This document shows, piece by piece, positions 22,130 to 32,006 of a stretch of DNA of 64,000 bases (positions are counted from its first letter, which is position 1; the number at the start of each line of letters is the position of its first letter). Both the position numbers and the translations under genes were made by a program. The DNA is taken from assembly GCA_037447655.1 (NCBI GenBank), contig JBBHKE010002020.1, forward strand, positions 1-64,000, written 5' to 3'. Under the pieces are notes generated by a model that saw only the letters and a program-made list of their open reading frames with translations, made no database searches and had not been told where the DNA came from. The stretch is from Zygnema cylindricum (Eukaryota > Streptophyta > Zygnematophyceae > Zygnematales > Zygnemataceae).

Positions 22130-23831
22130 TGTCGAGCGTGCTTGGGATACAGAGGAGAAAGTCACACAGCTAAAAATAGAGTGCAATGGGGTCCTAGAAA
22201 CTAGGAGGTTTAGGGGAGATGTCCGACAAGGGGTGCATAGGCGACTTGCAATCCACCCAAAATGCTGGTGCGGTTCCAAATTCGTGACCATGCCCTTCTC
22301 TGTCCCTCCCTTCCCTAAGAATATGCATGGGTTATAATGAGGAAGCGAGTGAAAAGAGGAAAAAGTACCCAGTACCCCCCCAAATTTGTGCTGATCCGCC
22401 GAAAGCCCACTAAATGCTACACTCCTGAATACTATCCAAAGGATGGAAAGGTATTGCGAGTCGTCAAATGTGGCCCACAAGAACTCCTGACAAAGATAAA
22501 GGAAGACCACAAAAGTGCGCAAATAACTCCCAAGCAGAAATATGGAAATAATAAATATCAGCTTTTTTAGATTAAACAATATCACCTTGCCCTAGAAAAT
22601 AGAAATAAAGATAGAAGTCAATGAAAATGGTGAAGCAAGCTCACATACCACGGAGTACAACGAAGACAAAACTTAGAAGAAAAAGCCTCTTCAAATTGCC
22701 TCGAAGATTGATGTGATTCTCCCTCAACCCTCGGTTCCGCCGTACGGATCCGACCACACTCTTCCAAGTTTGAAATAGCGAAAGTCCAAACTGCCCAAAG
22801 AGGGGATATTGCCAACCACCGACCCGAGCTATGATTTCCACAATAGACAATCCAAAACAAAGATGGCAAAAGAGTCCATGACACATTGCAACAGTTCTCC
22901 AACAGAAAGATTGATTGAATTCTTTGGGGGTTTTCTCAAGAGACAGTACTGAAAAACTAACTTGTCTCCTTTCGCCCCAAGTGCCTTATACCAGCAAGTT
23001 TGTCCAACTACAAGTGCCAAAGTCAAAGAAATACCACAAGCCAATCAACGGCCATAGATTGTTATCCTACGGACATAAGACAAAACAGGTTGTACTACAC
23101 TTAGGGCAAAAATATAGGTGACTAGCTACGGGTGGATAGGAAGCAAAATGTCCTCCTATGATTAACTCTTGAGCCACAAAGTCTTGAATTGACGTGTAAC
23201 ACCTAACTTTGACCCAAAGTAATAAATGCTCTGCCTGTGTGGTGGACCTAAACTATCATCCTACTGATAGTTAACAACAAAATCTACATGTCTATCCCAA
23301 AAGTTATGTGGCGTTCCACAATGTACCCCCCTACAGAGAAAGGTGGAAACGGGTCGCATGTATCATAATGGAAACATTTGAAGCGAAATAACTTCGTCGT
23401 CCGACTTCTGTTAAGCGCGAATTAAAGTGCGTTCCGCTCAGTTTGGTAAATAGAAGGATTTTGTCGGGCGGGGAGCACTCACTCCTTTGTACTTTGAGGA
23501 CCGTACCGATTCAAAAGGGCTCGTAAATCCTTAGCAATATAAAGGTGTGCCGGAAACGCATACGGGCTTGATAGCTGTTGAGTGTGCCTGGGAAATATAG
23601 GAGAACGGCCCACCGCCAAATATAGAGTGCATTGGGGTTGTGGAAACCGAGAGATTTTGGGGAGATGTTAGAGAAGGGGTGTATAGACGACCTGCAATCC
23701 ACCCCAAATGCTGATGCGAATCCTGATGCGTGACCATGCCTTTCTCTTTCCCTCCCTTCCCCAAGGATATGCATAGGTAATAATGAGGGAGCGAGTGAAA
23801 AGAGGAAAAAATACCCCGTGTCCCCCCAAAT
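22130..23831 (-). repeat. 3' LTR of the 22130-26700 gypsy element, with an internal ~250-bp direct repeat
   Basis: It starts after the poly-G tract on the minus strand and ends GCTCGACA (plus: TGTCGAGC at 22130). A ~250-bp unit at the inner end (23578-23831) recurs at the outer end (22130-22390). The same layout is present in element E (39238-41010). The exact inner boundary is uncertain because no TG start is obvious. Confidence 0.6.
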
Positions 23832-23842
23832 CCCCCCCCCTT

Positions 23843-23862
23843 CTTAGTCCTGTGTGACTAAG
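23843..23862 (-). promoter_or_regulatory. Hairpin next to poly-G tract before the 3' LTR
   Basis: CTTAGTC, a 6-base loop, then GACTAAG form a perfect 7-bp stem. It is 2 bases from a run of nine C (poly-G on the coding strand) at 23832-23840. The poly-G run is the likely polypurine tract for plus-strand DNA priming. The same stem with a different loop is at 41021-41040. Confidence 0.6.
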
Positions 23863-23899
23863 AGGTTAAGACAAATTAGGCGCCAAATTCGCAGTCCCC

Positions 23900-25200
23900 T
23901 TAGAACCACTGATTTGCGGTTTGAGAGCACGACTCTGAAGTCGGAGGCACGTAGAATTCATGCCACCATTGATGAGAACGATCACACATTGACAGGAAGT
24001 CGTGCAAAGAAGACACATTGTAGGCATAGGAACACGGGGGTGGATCTGCAAAGTAAATGAGGTGGAAAGTGGGTTCGTCCTCTAGCCCACGTAGATGGCA
24101 AGGAGCCACATTGATGTGGTTCTCCTTAATTTTGCCGCCATCCTTTCCTTCCAAGGTAAAAACCCCTTTGTTAGAGACCTGCACTACTTTCAGAATCACC
24201 CGTCCGGTTGAAATGTCCAAAGTGTCTTTCTTTTGTTGCACGCGATACACAAAATCCTCGGACATGAATCCCTGTTGCCGACGAACATAATTGCCGCTTC
24301 TGCGTTGGGAATACCAAAGCTGATCCCTCTGCTAAGCGGCCTGTAAATTGCCCATAGCAAGAGGCATTTCTTGGTGAAATACCTTGGTCTGTTGGCAATC
24401 AGCTTCTCCATAATCCCCCAGTTGTCCATCTTTGGAAGTATAACCGCGTGAGCCGATGCAGCTCCACGAAGGATGGGATGTTGGCTCAAGAGAATGAAGT
24501 AACGGCTATAGGAATGGAGGGAGGCTTGCCAACAGAATCTGTATCCCATGGCAATCTAATGCACTCGTTTGTCCCATTTCCCTAAATATTCTTTCACTGC
24601 ATATTTCCGTAGTGACAGCTTCATTGTTTATACGCACATTTCGGCCAAACTGTCGGTTTCGGGGTGGTCTCGGCTAGTCAACCAGTGGTCAATGAGGCAC
24701 TTTTCTAGAAGGTTAGAAAATTCTCCGGCAAACTCGGACCCCTAATCAGTCAGAACTTCGGCTGGTGCTCCAAATTGGGACAACACTCTATGCAAAAATG
24801 CGTCCGTGATTGCTTTGGATTCGTTCTGAGGGAGAACCACCTATTTGATCCATTTGGAGAAGTGCTCAATCATTATCAATACAAAACGGTTTCCCCTCCG
24901 ACTGGTGGGAAGTGGTCCCAGTGGATCTAATGACCATCTGTAAAACATCCCCCGAATTGGGAGGGAGTGATGTTTAGTTCCACCCTTTTTGTCAAAAACA
25001 ACTTTCACCCGGTCACAAGAAGGTCACGTTTTTACCACACGATTGACCTGAGCCAGTAACCCATGCAACCTATACGACCGTGTGACCAGTGAGGTGGTTC
25101 GTTTCTTTCCGAAGTGCACGCATTGTTGGTGAAGAAGAACAATGAGGGTTTCAGGATCTATCAGAGGAAGAACTACTTTCCTCGTACCATCGACCTTTTT
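23900..25200 (-). pseudogene. gypsy integrase (broken)
   Basis: Reading the minus strand through several stops gives the zinc-binding end (…CDRVK), KKGGTKHHSLPIRGMFYRWSLD with the first catalytic Asp, then VLTD with the second Asp followed by a stop. The region of the catalytic Glu reads DHPETDSLAE. The C-terminal part (24265-23900) is open and reads VYRVQQKKDTLDI and GVFTLEGKDGGKIKENH, a small beta-rich tail. It would have inserted element DNA. Confidence 0.8.
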
Positions 25201-25347
25201 TTTGAGAAGAATGCCTCAGTCCTATTAATACGCCGCCATATGGGTAAGAACTTGGGACAAGTGAATTCTGGCTAGGTGGGGAAGAGGGGAACCTTTGTAG
25301 ATAGACCTAAGGGAATCGAGGTCATTCCATATATCCTTGCGGGCGGC

Positions 25348-25878
25348 TCAAATAAGAGCCTGCCCCTCTACGTCTGTAGCAAAAGTTGACAGTTCCCCTT
25401 CAGCTCGAGGCAGCCAAATATAGGCAGAGGAAGCCTTGATAAGTCCCAGGCTGAGCTCGGGGTCTTCATCGTGCTGCGCCCTTGTAGAGTCTTTGGTGGA
25501 AGGGTATGGATTCCTGCTGAGTGTATCTGCATTCCCATGGAACTCCCCGGCTCGGTGGATAATGCTTAAGTCGTATTCCTGCAAGATGAGAACCCATCTG
25601 GCCAGCTTGCTTGTCAACTTAGTGTTCTCCATTATCCATTTGAGGGGCTAGTGATCCGTAATAAGGGTGAAAAGTACTCGATAGAGGTAAGGCCTGAAAT
25701 GCTAGATGGCCCACACCGGTGCAAGTAATTCCCCATGGTAACTGCTGTAATTCCCCTCGGCTCTGTTATTACTCCGGCTTGCGTAGGCCACTAAGTACTC
25801 AGCCCCTGCATCGTATAATTGAGCCAAAACCGCTTCCAATTTGAACCTACTCCAATCAGTATAAATGAGGAAAGGCCG
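25348..25878 (-). pseudogene. gypsy RNase H region (broken)
   Basis: On the minus strand it contains DWSRFKLEAVLAQL-like and AEYLVAYASRSNNRAEG-like segments (25870-25740). These are followed by SKLARWVLILQEYDLSIIHRAGEFHGNADTLSR-type sequence near 25630-25540, typical of the Ty3/gypsy RNase H end. Stops separate the parts. Confidence 0.82.
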
Positions 25879-26680
25879 CTAGTGATCTAGCATTTGAAGC
25901 ACAAGATGTTGCTTGAGGGAATCTTTCAGGAATTGAAAAGCAATCTGTTTTTCTTCTGCCCACTTGCACTCCTGGTCCTTGTGCAATAATTGATTCAATA
26001 GCTGGGCGTGGCTAGTGAATTTGGGAATGAACGTCCAGTAATATTTGGCCAGTCTTAGGAAAGTGTCAAGAGAAGAAATGTCTTGCGAGGGTGGAAGGGC
26101 GTCAAGGGCTGTCACCTTAACCATGTGGGGATCCATTGTCCCAAGAGTCACCTCATGACCTTGATAAATGATTTTATGCACCCCAAAAATGCCCTTCCCC
26201 GGGTGACACTTCAAGCCCGCTGCTTCGAGAGCCCGGAGAAAGATCTGTATATACTCCAAGTGTTCCTCGAATGTCTCGGAGAAAATAATCACATCATCGT
26301 TGTAACATTGTGCGGGATCGATTCCCCAAAGGGCCTCGTCCATGGCCTGTTGGAATATGGCAGGTGCATTTTTGAGGCCAAATGGCATGTACAGCAATTC
26401 ATACAACCTGGATCCGACCCAAAAAGCGGTCCTCTCTCGGTGCTTCTGCTCCATTGCAATCAGGTGGAACCCATTCTTCATATCCAACGTCGATTAAATC
26501 TTGGCCCAAGCAAGAGTGTCGAAGATCTCTTCCGGGGTGGGCATGGGATGAAGGTCAAAGATAGTTGCTGCGTTGAGCATCTAATAGTCCCCTCACATTA
26601 GGAAATCTACCGTTTTCCTTGACGAGTCTTTCTTTGGCGCGAGCATTGATGGAGAGGCAAACCCATGTAGCCCTATATAT
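25879..26680 (-). pseudogene. gypsy reverse transcriptase (partial, altered active site)
   Basis: The 202-residue open part starts MDMKNGFHLIAMEQKHRERTAFW. It contains MPFGLKNAPAIFQ and an active-site box reading YNDD, where gypsy enzymes usually have Y(I/V/L)DD; this is followed by HPGKGIFGVHKI. Upstream sequence to ~26680 continues the RT in broken form. The palm and thumb regions are present, but the 5' part is cut by the LTR fragment at 26701. Confidence 0.85.
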
Positions 26681-26700
26681 TCTTGCACTAGCCCTATGTT

Positions 26701-27121
26701 TGTAATTGTGTAACCTCCATTGGTACACAGAATGTCCAACTTATGTGAAGCCTCTAGGATAATATTTGCACTTTTGACTATGGCATAGAATAAGTCTCAC
26801 CCTGGGACGCAAAATCGTTGACTAACTACACCCGTTGGTAGCTTGGACTCCCCTGAGTGTGCAGGAAAAAGAATCACTGAAATTGCTCACCCGAACATTA
26901 AGTTATGACTAACCAAAGTTGGCCTATAAATACAAGTGCTCTCGGGGAGAGAGGCTAAAATCCAAGAAATATTTTAAGTCCCTCACAAAAGTGAGGGTGG
27001 TCGGAGTATTTGTGTACCTAGGCGGCACTTATTCAGTGGGAAAGTGGAAGGGGCAAATGTTTTCCTAGAGGCTTTATATAGGCTGCTCATTCTGTGAGAT
27101 AATGGAGACCACAGAATTTCA
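26701..27121. repeat. Head-to-head pair of copia LTR fragments (imperfect palindrome)
   Basis: Positions 26701-26980 match the terminal ~290 bp of the element D LTR in minus orientation (TGTAATTGTG, then CCTCTAGGATAATATTTGCAC). Positions 26998-27121 match the same end in plus orientation (CCTAGAGGCTTTATATAGGC, ending GAATTTCA). A perfect CCCTCAC-AAAA-GTGAGGG hairpin (26980-26997) lies at the join. No gag follows either side. Confidence 0.7.
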
Positions 27122-27739
27122 AGCGCGTACAACATATATGTGACATATAGTTTGATAGACAAGATCAGACCAACAAAGTTTTTCCACAATCTAAAAGTGG
27201 ACCACGATGACGCGACAGATCTCGTCACATATATAGTTGTAATGTCGGTGGAAACTTTGTGGAAACGGAAGTTGTTCCCTACTCGCATTACATCATTACT
27301 ATGCACATTTAGTATTGAGTGTTAGTAATCAATTAGGGCTTGTGCGCTTATACGGAATAGTAGACGAAATGTTGGTTAAGTTTAGCGTACATCTAGTACT
27401 TTTAGAGTACTATTCTTTAGTACCGCCTAGTGTTTTGATTGGTCAAATAGGTAGAAGTATAATTTATATGTATCAATTCTAAGACTTAGTTTTTTTAATG
27501 TATTCTTTGTACAAGTTTTCAAAGGACACATTTTATGCATTTTAAGAAATATTCTTTGGGCTATATCTCTAAGTTTAATTGAGGTTTTTGCTTGATACTT
27601 TGTGAGTTGTTAACACACGCGGTAAATTGTACTATGGTGCTGTTTGGGGTCATTTGGCCATATTGACTGCTTTAAGCAATGGGTCGAAGTTGGTATCTTG
27701 AGTGCTTCCTCTTTTGGTTCTGTGATGGCTTGTGATTTA
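27122..27739. other. Stretch without recognised feature
   Basis: AT-rich sequence between LTR fragments and a gag fragment; no domain or terminal repeat seen. Confidence 0.45.
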
Positions 27740-28055
27740 ATGGCAGTTGGTGGTGCTTCAGTTGTCATATAACAACAGATTACAAGCCCTCCCTCAATAA
27801 TACATGTTTTTGACGGCACGTACTATATCTATTTGGCACATATGGTGGAGTTATATTTTATGAATATAAACCTTATGGATGTTTTTGATGGATCTCTGGC
27901 TAAATTAATTGCGAGCAAGAAGAAAAAACATTTGCATTGTGTTTACATCATCAAACTATTTATTTCAAAAGAGCTGGAATGGCGCATATTCAAATATAAA
28001 AGGCGTCAGAAATCTAGAAGTCATTAAAAGACATACACATCAAGACTAATGTTCA
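27740..28055 (+). pseudogene. Decayed copia gag fragment of the element C type
   Basis: The plus strand reads VFDGTYYIYLAHMVELYF then NINLMDVFDGSLA, followed by LFISKELEW and a short tail. These line up with element C gag at 36052-35870 (HMVE/DMVE, NVNLLDILDGSLAE, FCISEELA). It has no zinc knuckle and is flanked on the right by a gypsy LTR. Confidence 0.6.
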
Positions 28056-28773
28056 ACACCATCTTGGTTTGGATCAGTCTTTTGTGGAAATCGCATCTCT
28101 GATGGTAGTTAGAACTATCAATATTTTTGGCGGTTAGGACTTTTTCTGTTAGGAACCAAGGGGAGTCAAGTTGGTTTTGATTGGCTAGAATCGAAGGGTG
28201 AAAGGATGCATTACTTGTCTGTGGTGCCATCGGGGGAGATTTCTTCTTCTCTTTTTGCCATCGTTGCTTTCACGGGTATGTGTAGCTTGCTTTGCCATCA
28301 ACATTGATTTTATATTTATTTCTATTTTCTGGAGCAAGGTGATATTGTTAATTCTGAAACATCCGATTCTATATTTCTATTATATTTGTGTGGAATTGTA
28401 TTTTGGGGTTCATTTTGGTGGTTCTTCTTGGGTGCTTTTTCAATGGAGTATACTACAAGGATCCTTTGGGCCGGGACTGTGGGTTTTGAGTAGGCTCTTG
28501 TCAGACTTCTAGCACAGTAGCTAAATTGGGATATCAGCCCTAGGGGGAAAAATATGGTTTATTTTCACCTCCCTACGCCTCCCTTTCCCATGCGGGCTCC
28601 ATTGCCCTTTTTGTTTTGTATGCGTTTCCCCGTGGGATTTAGTGGCAGAAATGGGCATGGTCACTATCATGGGAAGCACGCGCATCTAGGGTCATTTGCA
28701 GGACTCCCACACCAACTAAGGTGGGCTTTGGGCCTCACCTTATATTTCTAAGGCACGCTCAACAGTGAATCGG
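28056..28773 (+). repeat. gypsy LTR 3' portion, plus orientation
   Basis: Positions 28056-28540 match the LTR body of the gypsy family in reverse complement (compare 22640-22870 and 39640-39740). Positions 28541-28773 match the terminal ~250-bp unit and end GGCACGCTCAACA, the expected outer LTR end. The rest of that element is not present. Confidence 0.65.
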
Positions 28774-28775
28774 AG

Positions 28776-29212
28776 GGGAGATAAGATAGGGATAGCCAAT
28801 AGCCAAACTCCAAACTTGGTTTGCCACAAAAGAGAAAGCGTGCACGGGAAGATTCTTAACGAAGCGCCTCGAGAAGTTATGTCTTAAAGGCGGCGACAAC
28901 CTTATCAGAAATAAATTATTGAAAACTTGCAACTGATGTCGAAACAAGAGTGTAAAGAAACGGCATATCGTGATAGCAGTCGAAGGAAGAGAATGAGATG
29001 CATCTAGAAGAGATAGTTGGAAGGTGAGCACATCGTCCAAAACTCAGGCACAACGGTAGCAAAAATATGAGTGTCCCCACCAAAAAAACGAGAGACAATA
29101 GTGGAGGCAACAAGGCACCAACTACCCAAATAGGCAGCGGGAGCAACATTGGCCGTCGATAGGTAAACTAAACCGCCTTCAGAGTCAGGAAAAGAAGCAT
29201 GGATACGACCAG
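28776..29212 (-). pseudogene. Possible non-LTR retrotransposon remnant
   Basis: From 29210 down to about 29010 the minus strand is open without an ATG and has coding-like composition, with GGLVYLSTANVAPAAYLGSW and SRFFGGDTHIF. A stop and a +1 shift lead into a second open part (29040-28776). The GGL…APAAYLGSW pattern recalls C-terminal regions of LINE-type reverse transcriptases, but I recognise it only loosely. Element D is inserted at its right edge. Confidence 0.3.
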
Positions 29213-30307
29213 TGTTGAAAAGGGTATTTTATAATCTATCTTCTTAGTCCGTCTATGGGCATTCTACAATGTTCTAATACTTGTCGTAGTCACTAAGAGC
29301 TGGCAGGCACCCATGGTTGTGCCACCTATGGTTACCTCAGAAGACAGGCATAAGACATAGCTCCTTCAAAGATAGGTTGTTAGAAAAAGGATTTGATCCT
29401 ATGACCTCTGGTTGACAGATGTACGTAATAGCCGTCCTCCTTATCCAGTAGATCTTGTTGAATCAATACGAATATTGTATTTGATGCATATTATAGAGTG
29501 ACGCGGCAACACATTTCAACGAAATGGGACATTGAAATGTATAGTACCACACGAAATATTGTACCGCATAAAATGAACAAAACGAAATCATCAATCCTTT
29601 CGCGATAAACAGTTTGCTTAATAAAAAGCATTTTTCAACCATCAAACAAGACGATGACCGTATAAATTCAACGGTTAACACGGAAAGATGATCATTGAAT
29701 TTTCACAGTCAGTATTATTCGGCGCGCCATCTGATCGAACGGCCGACATTGATCCCCGAATTACGAACGGACGGCATGCGTGAGTGCTGGCATGCCGGAA
29801 AGGTTTTTCTGAAGCACTTCGCTAAAGTGGAGAAAGATGACACGTGGCACCATCCTATTGGATGGCGAAGAAAAAATGGACAGAATAGAGACGGCTTATT
29901 TGCCACGTGGCAGACCAAGAGTAGTGCCGAATATTTCCGTACATAAAGTACGACAACTGCCGTACTTTATATGTACATTATGTAGTGTATGGTAATTTGA
30001 TAGGTCTATAAGGGCTATGAGTAGGTTTTTAGGACTTCGACATTTTTGAAAGCCCTCTCTCCCAAAGGCCATCTCTATAAATTAGCTGTCTTTCAACAAC
30101 CATAACTTAATGCTCAAGTGAGCAAATTAAGTGATTCTTTTTGCTGCGGACTCAAGGGAGTGCAAGCTACATAGAGGTGTAGTCGCTCAAAGTTTTTGCA
30201 TGCTAGGGTGGCACTTATTCATTCTCTTATTCAAAAGTGCAAATAATATCCTAGAGGCTTTATATAAGCTGGACATTCAGTGTACCAATGGAGGTCACAG
30301 AATTACA
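29213..30307 (+). repeat. 5' LTR of element D
   Basis: The 1095-bp LTR starts TGTTGAAAAGGG and ends CACAGAATTACA. It has recognisable, diverged similarity to the LTRs at 55924-56957 read on the minus strand (for example CTTGTCGTAGTCACT and GATTTGATCC). An ATG lies 17 bases before its end, as in related elements. Confidence 0.82.
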
Positions 30308-30879
30308 CCTTATAAACCCACCCTCTAAGGTGCCTATTTTAAATGGAACAGGGTTTATTTATTAGGAAACCATGATGAGGGGTGTATTGTTTGAAAATTA
30401 GCTATGGGGCATTGTGAGTGGTCCTTTGCGTCAGCCATCTGCAAAGTTGGGAGTTCCACAAGGGTTTGGAGTATCGCAATTCACAAGAAGATCTACGCGA
30501 GCAAAGAAAGCAGAGGATGTTGGAGAAAGCATCGTGTCAAACACAAGGAAAGAGAAAGGGAAGGAGAAACTCACACTGATGGCTACTAGATCTGTTGCGG
30601 TAGCAGATGTTCAGAAAACCAAGGCTAATAATAGTGAAATCTGGGATTTCAACAATAACGTAGCGGCTCATTTTATTATGGGCGTCTCACTCAAGCAGTG
30701 GCTAAATCCCATCAACATGTAAAGGGGGCAAACGAGTTGTGGGAGGCTCTTCTGAACATTTACAAGAGCGGAACAATTTAACAACAAAAGTTGGCAGATC
30801 ATAAGGTAAATGCATACGTGTACAAAGGGGGGAAGATGTTACACTTTTGTAATGACTTGGCCCAGTTATTTATGGAGTT
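30308..30879 (+). pseudogene. Element D gag, 5' part
   Basis: The primer site is degraded to CCTTATAAACCCACC at 30308-30322, followed by CCTCTAAGGTGCC, the counterpart of the PSRVP-coding stretch in related gags. Broken frames then show VPQGFGVSQF, EIWDFNNNVAAHFIM and YVYKGGKMLHFCNDL, matching gag of the 55924-62334 element. The frame stops at the insertion of C (TSD GAAGA at 30880-30884). Confidence 0.8.
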
Positions 30880-30884
30880 GAAGA

Positions 30885-31786
30885 TGTTGTTCTACAACCA
30901 CTGGTGCAGGTGGATGAGCAGCAGTAGTAGTGGAAGTAGATATAATCTCACTCACAGAAGCTTATCAATAATCCTATCAAACAGCTGTTTTCTACAGCTC
31001 ACCAAATCTGATACAATGAACCAAATTGCTTCACACTATACCAGAGTATAGAATATCACAAGGGCTGACAACTCCCAAAGTTTCAGCTCAATTGATCCAA
31101 CATACACCAAGATATGCAACTCAGAAGTTTCCCAAAAACAATCTGCAGATTACACAGTCTGGAAGTCTGGACACATAAAATGTTCTACGTCCTAAGTCAT
31201 ATACTCTTCACTTAGTTGTACTTCAACATAGTGCTGTGCCGCTGATACAAGTGTTCCTACAAGATACGTCCAAAAGAACTAAATTGCCACTAAGGTCTAA
31301 GTGCACCTAATCACGCTAAAACTAATGTATCATTGCATACTCAATATGACTAAGAATCCTATACAGGTTATTTAATCAAATACTTGTCGCCGGGCTTAGA
31401 GAATCTCGTCTGTTGACTTGACTCGAATCAACCGCAGTAGCGCAGTTCAATTCGTGTTTGTATTCAAAAATATCCGCAGCTTCGTAGCAGCTGCGTTATC
31501 ACATACAAAAGTTCATCGCAGCTGCGTTTGTCTTGTTGCGTAGCAACTGCGTTGTTATGTACCAAAATATCCGCAGTTGCGTTTGACCCGTTGCGTCGCA
31601 GGCTGCGGTCGTCCGTACAGATCATATCAAAAATAACCGCAGCTGCGCTTGTTCCATCTGCGTCGCAGCTGCGTTGTCGGTGCCAAAAACCTGTACTGTG
31701 ATTCAAGTGATGACGCGTGTCCATATAGATCTATTTTTCCGCCGTCCTACTAATTTGCTGAGACTTAAAGCTTTTCAAAAACAACA
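30885..31786 (-). repeat. 3' LTR of element C
   Basis: The 902-bp LTR has inverted ends TGTTG…CAACA. The CTCCCCTAAAG just right of it is the polypurine tract on the minus strand. Positions 31251-31786 match 36437-36972 with roughly 15 substitutions and are rich in GCAGCTGCG/GTTGCG words. Confidence 0.85.
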
Positions 31787-31814
31787 CTCCCCTAAAGCTT
31801 TAGACTCAGTATGT

Positions 31815-31930
31815 CAGAGCAGCTGCGATTTCAAACTAGCGCAGCATCGCAGCATAGCAACGTAGCAATTTTCAGAGCCGCTGCGATTTCGAACTAGCGC
31901 AGCATCGCAGCCTAGCAACGTAGCAATTTT
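31815..31930. repeat. 58-bp tandem duplication in the 3' untranslated part of element C
   Basis: Two 58-bp units (31815-31872 and 31873-31930), each starting CAGAGC(A/C)GCTGCGATTTC and ending GTAGCAATTTT, differ at three positions. They lie between the pol stop and the 3' LTR in GCAGC-rich sequence. Confidence 0.85.
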
Positions 31931-32006
31931 AGCAAGTCGCGTAGTCCCAATATATCCCTGTCATTGGACTAGAGCAGCATAGCAGTATAGCAGTGCAGCA
32001 ACTCAG

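Larger units (their letters stand above)
22130..26700 (-). mobile_element. Ty3/gypsy element, 5' truncated
   Basis: Read on the minus strand it gives RT (26680-25879), RNase H (~25800-25348), integrase (~25200-23900), a hairpin and poly-G tract, then a ~1.7-kb LTR ending at 22130. Gag and protease are missing, because the right side is cut at 26700 by a copia LTR fragment. It is the same family as element E. Confidence 0.85.

Noticed and set aside
31440-31930. CRISPR-like repeat array
   Set aside because: The repeats are irregular GCAGCTGCG words and one tandem duplication within an LTR element; there are no regular spacers and the context is eukaryotic.
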